64,000 nt of DNA, taken from assembly GCA_038042195.1 (NCBI GenBank), contig JBBTET010000007.1:1-64000 (forward strand). Direction: 5' to 3'. The notes beneath the pieces are model-generated. The model did no database searches. It saw only the letters and a program-made list of their open reading frames with translations, and was not told the origin of the DNA. Every line of letters begins with the position of its first letter. Position 1 is the first letter of the stretch. The translations under genes were made by a program, and so were the position numbers. The stretch is from JACRIM01 sp038042195. GTDB lineage: Bacteria > Planctomycetota > Phycisphaerae > UBA1845 > UTPLA1. Shown piece by piece: positions 57,943-64,000 of this stretch.

Positions 57943-59715
57943 TTACGGTGGGCCGTAGGTGAAATTCGTGTGGTTGACGCCGTGGCAGGTCAGGGTGCAA
58001 CTGCCGGTGAAGAGGCCCGTGTCCACATAGAAGCGTTGGCCGCCGACGATGGAGAGGTCGAAGTTGACGAGGTGGTCGTGATTGGCGCGGCTGCCGCTCA
58101 CGCCATGGGCGGCGTGGCAGGCGGAGCAGGGGGTGCGGGCCTGGACGACGTGGCGATTGTGGAAGTTGAAGCTTTGGTCGCCGAGGATGGAGTTGCGATC
58201 GTGGCATTTGTAGCAGAGGGCGTAGGACTGCGGGGACTCGACGGTGAAGTCGGCGGTGTCGTAGCGGTTGGCGAGGAGGAAGTCGAAGCGTGAGCCGTGG
58301 GGGCCGTTCGCGGAGCCGCCGCCGAGTTGGCGGGCGTCGGGATTGTTGTGGCAATCCTGGCAGCCGATGATCGGGCGCGTTCGGACTTCGGGGAGGAGGC
58401 TGGGCGTTTCGTTACTTAGGAATGTTGGGAAGGTGATCGGATGTGCTGACGCGGCCGTGGGGAGAAGTTGGCGACGGATGTTGCCGAAGCCCTCGATCTG
58501 GCGGCTGATGCGCGGGCGGATGAGCACGGGGTTGTCGGCGTGGCAGCGGAAGCAGACTTCGTAATAGAAGCGGGCCTCGTCGACTGGTGCGCCGACGAGA
58601 TTCACGCCGCGTGCGTTGCTCATTGCGCCGGGGAGGATCGGCCCGCGACGGTCGGCGAGCAGGAGCGCGTTCGAGAGCGGGCTGGGGCGGACGGAGTGTG
58701 GGTTGTGGCAATCGACGCACTCGACGTGCGGCGGCATGAGCAGCGGGTTTTCCTTCGGGTCGTGTAGGTCGGCGAGCCTGTTGAAGGTGTGACCGCTGCG
58801 GCTGTTGAGTGTGTCCTGAATATTTATTCCGCCGATTCCGTCGTGGCAGGTGATGCAGAGATCGGAGGGGCGGTCGCGGAGGAGTCGCTCGCGATGGGGG
58901 GCGTTGTGGACGACGTGACAGGAGGAGCAGGCGTTTTCCGCCATCGAGCGAAAGGGAAGTTTTATTCCGTTGGTCGATGTGACCTGCACGGAGCGCGGGC
59001 TCTGGGCGTGGGAACTGACTTCCCAGCCTTCCATTTTGTGGCAGGTGTTGCAGAGGGCGGATTGTCGGTCGGTGATGCGCAGGAAGTTGCCCACTTCATT
59101 GTTGTGTGGATCGTGGCAGGCGGTGCATTCGAGTTGGCCTCGCGGGCCGAGCTTGATGCGGCTGTCGACGAGGTCGGGCGAACGGATTTGGCTGTCACGG
59201 TTGGAGAGCTGTCGGTCGTAGCGGAAGCCGATGGGGTGATCGTCGGAGAGGTCGTTGGTGAGATTCGACGGGCCGGTCGGCATGAAGGGCTGGTTCATGG
59301 GGATGGGGTCGGTGGGCGGGCGATTGAGCACGAGGCCGAGGGCGATGCTGCCGTCGTGGCAGGAGAGACACATCTTGCTGGGGCCGCCGGGCTGATCGAT
59401 TCGGGCATCGGTGGTGCTTGAATTGTAGATGCGGTAGTAAGTCGTGGGGTTGTAGCGATTCCAGAGGGGGGCCTGTGGGCTGGCGTTGTGCGGGGCGTGG
59501 CAGAAGATGCAGACTTCGCCTTCGTTGAGGGCTTTCACCGTGCCGGGGCCGAAGGTGGAGAGGTCGTGTTTGGAATTGACGACGGACTCGTCGGCGCGGA
59601 GGGGGGCGATGATGACAAGAGCGAATGCGCAGATGACGCGACCCCACCCTAGCCCTCTCCTTATTATGGGGAGGGGACCAGAAGCGACAGACGTGGCGAA
59701 AGTGCGTGTCGTCAC
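57943..59715 (-). CDS. 12-haem c-type cytochrome
   Basis: A 590-residue exported multihaem cytochrome. Counting along the chain there are 11 CXXCH sites (CIFCH, CLSCH, CTACH, CNTCH, CSSCH, CITCH, CVDCH, CFRCH, CQDCH, CYKCH, CSACH) and one CX3CH (CTLTCH) near the C-terminus. Several are paired in the 'doubled CXXCH' arrangement seen in decahaem and NrfB-like cytochromes. Start is GTG at 59715, overlapping the stop of the NHL gene, with AAGGAG 8 bases upstream. The signal region contains GPLPIIRRGLGWGRV, which is encoded by an intergenic-type repeat. It likely sits in the periplasm or outer membrane as the electron carrier of the porin-NHL-cytochrome unit. Confidence 0.93.
   Translation of the reverse strand: MTTRTFATSVASGPLPIIRRGLGWGRVICAFALVIIAPLRADESVVNSKHDLSTFGPGTVKALNEGEVCIFCHAPHNASPQAPLWNRYNPTTYYRIYNSSTTDARIDQPGGPSKMCLSCHDGSIALGLVLNRPPTDPIPMNQPFMPTGPSNLTNDLSDDHPIGFRYDRQLSNRDSQIRSPDLVDSRIKLGPRGQLECTACHDPHNNEVGNFLRITDRQSALCNTCHKMEGWEVSSHAQSPRSVQVTSTNGIKLPFRSMAENACSSCHVVHNAPHRERLLRDRPSDLCITCHDGIGGINIQDTLNSRSGHTFNRLADLHDPKENPLLMPPHVECVDCHNPHSVRPSPLSNALLLADRRGPILPGAMSNARGVNLVGAPVDEARFYYEVCFRCHADNPVLIRPRISRQIEGFGNIRRQLLPTAASAHPITFPTFLSNETPSLLPEVRTRPIIGCQDCHNNPDARQLGGGSANGPHGSRFDFLLANRYDTADFTVESPQSYALCYKCHDRNSILGDQSFNFHNRHVVQARTPCSACHAAHGVSGSRANHDHLVNFDLSIVGGQRFYVDTGLFTGSCTLTCHGVNHTNFTYGPP
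59641..59680. repeat. GC-rich repeat inside the cytochrome signal-peptide coding region
   Basis: CCCACCCTAGCCCTCTCC ... GGGGAGGGGACC matches the well-known kind of bacterial intergenic repeat with paired CCCTCTCC/GGAGAGGG halves. Here it is translated as part of the N-region of the cytochrome signal peptide. Confidence 0.55.
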
Positions 59716-60788
59716 GGCTGCGTCTCCTTTAGATACTGAAACACCTGCACGCGGCGATTGTAGGTGTCGGCGATCCAGATGCGATCCTGGTCGTCGATGC
59801 TGATGCCGGCGGGGAGGTAGAACTCGCCGGGGCCGCGGCCTTCTTGTCCGAGGGCCATGAGCAGGCGGCCCTGGTCGTCGAAGAGTTGGATGTTCTCGAA
59901 TTGGTTGTCGAGGACGTAAATGTTGCCTTGTGAGTCGGTGGCAACATCGCGCGGGAGGGCGAAGTCGCCGGCGGCGTCGCCCTTATGGCCGAAGGAGAGC
60001 AGCGGCAATCCGTCGGAGCGTAGAATTTGGATGCGGAAGTTCATGGAGTCGGCGATGGCAAAGCCTCGATCCAGGAGCCGGGCAATGCCGGTGGGGAAGT
60101 TGATTTCGCCGGCTGCGGCACCTCGCGCGCCTATCGTTCGAATCTTGGTACCCGTAGCGTCGAATACTTTGCAGTTGTGCGACCCACTGTCAATGACAAA
60201 CAACTCATCGGTGGAGGCGTCGTGGGTGATTGAGGCGGGGCGTTTTAGTTGGCCCTCACCGATGGTGCGTTGATAGACTCCGTCCATGTTGAAGAGGAAG
60301 ATGGCGGCGCGTTTGCTGTCGACGACGGCGATGGAGTCCTTTGCGAAGGCGAGGTCGATGGGCCATTCCAGTCGCTTGGAGCCGGTGTCACGAATCGTGG
60401 CGAATGAGCGCGACGCAAGGTCCATGCGATACACGGCTTGATTCTGGCCGTCGGCGACGAAGACGAGGTCGCCTTTGGCGATGACGGACATCGGCGTGGA
60501 GAAACCGATCTTGGGCTTGGGGCCGGTGAAGAGTTCGCCGAGGGATTGGAGGCCTTTCGCGGGTGCGTGGAGGCTGTCTTCGCCGGTGAGTTGGCCGATG
60601 TAGCGGATGCGGGGTTGGTCGGGGGATTTGGGCCAGACGATTGGGGGATTTTGGTCGGTGAAGACGGGTTTGAGTGGGCCTTGGCAGCCGAGATTTGCAA
60701 CGATGGCAATCGTGAGGAACACGAGGGTTGCGCGTAGTCGAAGCGCTTGGCAAGCCGCGCGGCTAAACGTGAGAAGGTCCGTGGTCAT
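59712..60788 (-). CDS. NHL-repeat beta-propeller lipoprotein
   Basis: A 358-residue lipoprotein (TLVFLTIAIVANLGC, lipobox at residue 35). The mature part is a six-bladed NHL-type propeller: repeating blocks of D/E-x-x-G-x-I/V-Y-V-x-D-x-x-x-x-R/N-V-Q, for example VADGQNQAVYRMD, DLAFAKDSIAVVDS, VFDATGTKIRTIG, DSQGNIYVLDNQFENIQLF and DDQDRIWIADTYNRRVQVF. NHL proteins are protein-interaction scaffolds and some occur next to outer-membrane cytochromes. Start and stop codons overlap the genes on both sides by 4 bases, so the three gene products are made together. Confidence 0.88.
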   Translation of the reverse strand: MTTDLLTFSRAACQALRLRATLVFLTIAIVANLGCQGPLKPVFTDQNPPIVWPKSPDQPRIRYIGQLTGEDSLHAPAKGLQSLGELFTGPKPKIGFSTPMSVIAKGDLVFVADGQNQAVYRMDLASRSFATIRDTGSKRLEWPIDLAFAKDSIAVVDSKRAAIFLFNMDGVYQRTIGEGQLKRPASITHDASTDELFVIDSGSHNCKVFDATGTKIRTIGARGAAAGEINFPTGIARLLDRGFAIADSMNFRIQILRSDGLPLLSFGHKGDAAGDFALPRDVATDSQGNIYVLDNQFENIQLFDDQGRLLMALGQEGRGPGEFYLPAGISIDDQDRIWIADTYNRRVQVFQYLKETQP

Positions 60789-62884
60789 GATCGTGCCCTC
60801 CCAATGATCGGGATCTCGCGGCGCACTCGGATCCAGACGCCGAAGGAATCATCCTCCGACGTGGGCAGGTGCAGCGTCTCGTATTCTATTTCGAGCGAGA
60901 CAGTGAACAATCCGATTCGGTAGGCGAGGTTGGTGCGGAGGTCGACGCCGTTGGTTCGGCCGAAGAAGGAGTCGTCCTCATAGCGGTAGGCGGCGTTGGC
61001 GTTGGCCTCGATGTTGCGACCGAGCGTGTAACGATAGTTCATGCCGAGGTCGAGGAGGACGGTGTCGCGGGGTTCGAGGCTGTGCAGGCCGTCGAAGGCG
61101 AATTGCGACAGGGTGCCACGGCCGGTGACTAGTTGCATTGCATCTTGCGCGAGGACGGCATCTGCGTTGAAGTGGACGGCCTGGTAGGGATCGATGTTGT
61201 CGTCGTTGGTTTCGTATTCCATGCCGGCGGACCACCGCTTCTTTTTGTAGGTCATGCCGATGCGGTGGCGATTTACGTCGCGGTCGGAGTTGTAGAGGAG
61301 GAACCGTTGGCGATTGACGTCTTCCTCCTGTGCGGTCCCGGCGTAGTAGGGTGTCCAACCGTTCTTAAAGTCCTGTTGCACGCGTACATCGACACGGTCG
61401 CGTCGAATCGCGAAGTCGTTGAACACACGATAGACGTAGCTGACCATCACGGTCTGGCGATTCAGGATTTGGCCGGTGAAGACGCGGTGAATCGACAGGT
61501 ACTTGCCGATGGGGAGCAGGGTGTAATCGCGGCCGGGCAGGAAGATGCGCGATCGCGTGAGGTCGGTGACGACGACGGTGAAGAGATTCACGTCGCTGTG
61601 CGAGAGCATGGCGGGCAGCGGGTCGATGAAGGTGACGGATTCACCGGTGACGATGCCGTCGCGGTCGCCGTCGTTGGTGCTGTAGCCGGTGTGGTTGTAG
61701 GAGAGGTTGCTGGTGAATCGGCCGAGGTCGTTGTCCTTGCTGAAGGCGAAGTTGGCGAGGCCGCCCCATTCCTTGCTGTCGGCGTTTTCGTCGACGTCCT
61801 GGGTCAATGCGTAGAGATTGAAGTTGCTGGTAAGGGCGCTGGCGAGGGTGTGGGTGAGGCCGACGTCGCCGCGGCCTGTTTTGCTTTGGAGTTGCTGGAA
61901 GTTTTCCTTGAGCCACTGGACGCCGTAAGTGGTGAAGAGGTCGTCGGTGTGTTGCAGGTGGAGGCGCGGGGCGAACTCGGCCACGTCGCGTGCCCAGTCG
62001 CCTTTCTCATCCTCGTAGCGGGCGATGGTTTCGAGGCGATTGCGGCCCTGGTCACCGAAGGTGATGGTGTCGAGCAGCGAGAAGTAGTTGTGGCGATTGT
62101 TGAAGGTGTCGCGTGTTCCGGAGTATTGCTCGTCGCGGTCCATGTACTCGTAGTTGAGCTTCATGGAGTGGTTCGCGGTGGGTTGCCACGTGGCTTCATA
62201 GCGAAAGGCGTCTTCGGCGCGTTGCTCGCTGTCGTTGTAGAAGAAGGAGCGGCTGCCATCGAGGTCGTCGTAGAGGTGCTCGATGGTGAGCGACATCGGG
62301 AGGGTGGAGTCGTTGTAGTTGATCTGCGCGCCGTAGCGCTCGCGGGTGCGGTCGAGGCTGGGGAGGAATGGGCGGGCGAGTCGGTCATTGAGTTTCGACG
62401 CGAAGGCCGAGGCGGAGATTTTTCCGACGGGGAGGGCTTGCAGGCGCAGGTCGTATTCCAGTACCTGGCCGTGTGGATCGTTTTCCTGTCCGCCCAGACC
62501 GGGCGTGTCTTCCTGGAATCGCTCCTGCGAGAAACCGAAGCGGGCCATGGCGTCGTATTTGAGTATGCGTTCGTCGATGAGGCTGCCGCTGGAGTTGAGG
62601 CCGAGCGTTTCCTGGAAGATGCGGGATTCGTTGCGCTGTCGGTAGGCGGGCGGACCGAGCCAACTGGTCTGTTCGCTGCGCACGTGGCGTCGAGAGAGTT
62701 CGGCATCAAAGCCAAGGTCGGCGGAGAGTTCGTCGATGCTCATGAAGTTAAGGCGACGTGGCGCTGCATCGACGACGGCGGGTTGCGTGGTGGTGGCGGG
62801 TGATGCATCGTCCGCCCATGCGACAGTTGCCGCGCCGAAAATCAGCAGCGTTGCATGGAGCAGGTGGCGGCGTATATGGGCCAT
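60785..62884 (-). CDS. Outer-membrane beta-barrel protein (porin of a cytochrome conduit)
   Basis: A 699-residue exported protein. ATG at 62884 gives a signal peptide (HLLHATLLIFGAATVAWA). The mature chain is almost wholly alternating beta-strands with polar loops and aromatic ends, as in a large barrel: QVLEYDLRLQALPVGKISAS, FRYEATWQPTANHSMKLNYE, GRFTSNLSYNHTGYSTNDG, RHRIGMTYKKKRWSAGMEYE and LAYRIGLFTVSLEIEYETLH. The number of strands (about 25-30) is an estimate and the C-terminus (IPIIGRARS) does not end in Phe. The size, lack of a plug domain and the operon with multihaem cytochrome and NHL genes recall MtrB/PioB-type porins that sheathe cytochromes, but no family signature was found. Confidence 0.7.
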   Translation of the reverse strand: MAHIRRHLLHATLLIFGAATVAWADDASPATTTQPAVVDAAPRRLNFMSIDELSADLGFDAELSRRHVRSEQTSWLGPPAYRQRNESRIFQETLGLNSSGSLIDERILKYDAMARFGFSQERFQEDTPGLGGQENDPHGQVLEYDLRLQALPVGKISASAFASKLNDRLARPFLPSLDRTRERYGAQINYNDSTLPMSLTIEHLYDDLDGSRSFFYNDSEQRAEDAFRYEATWQPTANHSMKLNYEYMDRDEQYSGTRDTFNNRHNYFSLLDTITFGDQGRNRLETIARYEDEKGDWARDVAEFAPRLHLQHTDDLFTTYGVQWLKENFQQLQSKTGRGDVGLTHTLASALTSNFNLYALTQDVDENADSKEWGGLANFAFSKDNDLGRFTSNLSYNHTGYSTNDGDRDGIVTGESVTFIDPLPAMLSHSDVNLFTVVVTDLTRSRIFLPGRDYTLLPIGKYLSIHRVFTGQILNRQTVMVSYVYRVFNDFAIRRDRVDVRVQQDFKNGWTPYYAGTAQEEDVNRQRFLLYNSDRDVNRHRIGMTYKKKRWSAGMEYETNDDNIDPYQAVHFNADAVLAQDAMQLVTGRGTLSQFAFDGLHSLEPRDTVLLDLGMNYRYTLGRNIEANANAAYRYEDDSFFGRTNGVDLRTNLAYRIGLFTVSLEIEYETLHLPTSEDDSFGVWIRVRREIPIIGRARS

Positions 62885-62980
62885 CGGGCAACAAAACTTC
62901 CGCACACCGCCCGACCCCAAGGGCGGCCCATCGCGCACTCACCGCGCCGAGCGCGCTTCAGCGTGCCGCGTTTTCGCATC

Positions 62981-63009
62981 TTGATGGACACGTGCGCGCG
63001 GCGTATAGT
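62981..63009 (+). promoter_or_regulatory. Promoter of the tetrahaem cytochrome gene
   Basis: TTGATG at 62981-62986, an ideal 17-base spacer and TATAGT at 63004-63009, 15 bases before the start codon. Good match to the vegetative consensus. Confidence 0.65.
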
Positions 63010-63024
63010 CTGTTCCCGAACACG

Positions 63025-63741
63025 ATGAGATCATACTGCAAAAGCTCGAACCGTATACGGCGTTTCGCTACACTGAGCACCGCCGTTTGGTGCGTTTTTC
63101 TCGGGCTCTCGATCTTCGTCATCTCCATTACATCGGCATCCTGCGTGGAGGCGCAGCGCACCGGACGCGCGACCACCCTGCCTGCGACGGAAGCTAAGTG
63201 GGACGTGCCGCCGGAATTGCGCGATTCATTCGCCGGTGGCCTAATCGGCAGCAAGCACGACTTCAGCCGCGATCGGCACAACCCACGCGATTTGTGCTTG
63301 ACCTGTCACACGCCGCACATCACGACGGCTCGTGCCCCGCTCCTGGATCGCGCGCCGCGACCAGCGCAGGCGGCGTCGCTGCGGCAGGCGTTTGGGGATG
63401 AGCTGAATAGTTCGAGCATTTTGTGCCTGAGCTGTCACGATGGCGTGACCGCGCCGGATGTCTATACGTCGAGCCATTCACTGATGTGGACGGGGCAACT
63501 GGGCAGTCAGCAAGTCGGCTCACGGCCGTTGACCAGCCATCCGATTGGGGCGAAATATCCGCTGGTGGATTCCAAGTACCGCACGGCGGCGGAGGTGGAA
63601 GCCGATGGGCGTGTTCGGCTGCCGAGCGGGCGCGTGCAGTGCATTTCGTGCCACGACCCGCACAATACGGAGCGGCATCCTTCGATGCTGGTGCGGTCGA
63701 ATCAGCGGAGTAGTTTGTGTTTGGCGTGTCATCGGTTGTGA
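63025..63741 (+). CDS. Tetrahaem c-type cytochrome
   Basis: A 238-residue exported cytochrome divergent from the porin operon. The N-terminus has a membrane/signal segment (STAVWCVFLGLSIFVISITS). Four haem sites are present in two pairs, CLTCH and CLSCH then CISCH and CLACH, with further His residues (NPRDLCLTCHTPHITTA, CISCHDPHNTERHPS) for distal ligation. The C-terminus ends right after the fourth haem (CLACHRL). It probably sits in the periplasm and passes electrons to or from the 12-haem protein, an inference from position. The ATG at 63025 follows a good promoter. Confidence 0.88.
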   Translation: MRSYCKSSNRIRRFATLSTAVWCVFLGLSIFVISITSASCVEAQRTGRATTLPATEAKWDVPPELRDSFAGGLIGSKHDFSRDRHNPRDLCLTCHTPHITTARAPLLDRAPRPAQAASLRQAFGDELNSSSILCLSCHDGVTAPDVYTSSHSLMWTGQLGSQQVGSRPLTSHPIGAKYPLVDSKYRTAAEVEADGRVRLPSGRVQCISCHDPHNTERHPSMLVRSNQRSSLCLACHRL

Positions 63742-63751
63742 GGGGAAAAAA

Positions 63752-63783
63752 GGCACGAAGGCACTGAGGCACGAGGGCACATA
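63752..63783. repeat. 8-bp tandem repeat
   Basis: Four consecutive copies of GGCAC plus three variable bases: GGCACGAA, GGCACTGA, GGCACGAG, GGCACATA. Confidence 0.6.
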
Positions 63784-63800
63784 GGGGCAGCGGATTATTT

Positions 63801-63882
63801 GTAGGGTCCGCTGTGCGGACCGGAACGTGAAGAATGATATTCAAGCCGAGTCATTTAAAATGGTCCGCACAGCGGACCCTAC
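63801..63882. repeat. 82-base inverted-repeat element (MITE-like)
   Basis: A 21-bp arm at 63801-63821, starting GTAGGGTCCGCTGTGCGGAC, and its exact complement at 63862-63882, separated by 40 bases. No flanking target duplication was identified. The start codon of the next gene falls in the spacer. Confidence 0.8.
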
Positions 63883-64000
63883 AGAGTCGCGCTGTCCTAA
63901 TCGTTAGTCCGCTGCTTTTTCTAGTTGGTTGCGGCGAATCCAACTTACAGCAGGTTCACGAGCGATTTCCGGAGCGGCTTTATCCGCGTGCGCCGCAGGC
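63834..64000 (+). CDS. Putative lipoprotein (partial, C-terminus off the right edge)
   Basis: An open frame from ATG at 63834 to the window end. It reads MIFKPSHLKWSAQRTLQSRA, then a hydrophobic segment VLIVSPLLFLVGC with a lipobox (LVGC), then GESNLQQVHERFPERLYPRA. Composition of signal and mature start is typical of a lipoprotein. The N-region is encoded by one arm of the 82-base inverted repeat, so the true start may have been displaced by insertion. GGAACGTGAAG is a weak SD. Confidence 0.45.
   Translation, partial: MIFKPSHLKWSAQRTLQSRAVLIVSPLLFLVGCGESNLQQVHERFPERLYPRAPQ

Noticed and set aside
61133..62803. 556-aa plus-strand frame antisense to the outer-membrane barrel gene
   Set aside because: Val/Gly/Glu-rich shadow with no motif; the barrel gene has a signal peptide and coupled operon structure.
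63883..63960. Second tRNA or attachment site near the right edge
   Set aside because: No cloverleaf and no copy of either tRNA 3' end was found.
1..64000. CRISPR arrays, complete insertion sequences, prophage or rRNA genes
   Set aside because: No regularly spaced repeats, transposase or integrase motifs, phage structural genes or rRNA landmarks were seen; only short non-coding repeats.

Overview
The window looks like chromosomal DNA of a planctomycete, probably Phycisphaerae-like, with high GC (roughly 60% by eye). The reasons are: secreted proteins ending in short dockerin-like Ca-binding tails (GDLNNDG..., GDADCNG...); an ECF sigma factor of the planctomycete-expanded type directly upstream of a Ser/Thr kinase with TPRs; many lipoproteins; large cytochromes with CXXCH motifs; and intergenic DNA full of short dispersed repeats. 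No 16S gene is present, so the taxonomic call is an inference.

Layout. 1-6.1 kb: aconitase (minus, running off the left edge), an FHA-GAF-PP2C phosphatase, a 47-aa orphan protein, galE and moeA. 6.2-9.0 kb: a minus-strand envelope operon with a CsgG/LpoB-like lipoprotein, a protein with three LPP20-type repeats and two tiny membrane or lipoproteins. 9.2-10.8 kb: dimeric dUTPase, tRNA-Asn and two orphan genes, one of clearly lower GC. 11-15.5 kb: the coupled selB-selA-apgM operon. 15.8-17.4 kb: a TPR protein and ndk. 18.3-19.3 kb: an AT-richer orphan membrane protein. 19.5-21.9 kb: an apparent ydaO-type (c-di-AMP) riboswitch upstream of a large SPFH/flotillin-like gene. 22-30.3 kb, all minus strand: two secreted proteins, the kinase/sigma pair, a DUF962 protein, an RNase HII-like protein and a two-motif aspartyl protease lipoprotein. 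30.5-32.3 kb: a hypothetical gene and an HNH-nuclease protein. 32.8-35.7 kb: znuABC with a Zur-type operator. 35.9-50.6 kb: FlgM-like factor, GltD/PreT-like flavoprotein, tRNA-Met, an esterase, GNAT, D-2-hydroxyacid dehydrogenase, a degenerate GH10-like protein, purA, uppS, a GT-C membrane protein, tyrS, an M20 hydrolase, a rhodanese and a SPASM radical SAM protein. 51.3-55.1 kb: an accessory patch with an overlapping two-gene pair that looks like a toxin-antitoxin unit and a one-polypeptide restriction-modification enzyme. 55.3-63.7 kb: an HpnP-like B12 radical SAM protein, a CDF metal transporter, and a coupled operon for an outer-membrane beta-barrel, an NHL beta-propeller lipoprotein and a 12-haem cytochrome, with a divergent tetrahaem cytochrome.

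The strongest candidates for something new are the porin/NHL/multihaem-cytochrome operon, which is organised like a trans-outer-membrane electron conduit; the riboswitch in front of a flotillin-like gene; and the LPP20/CsgG-like operon with tiny lipoproteins and a terminator hairpin inside a small ORF. All protein assignments come from reading motifs by eye. No database search was run.
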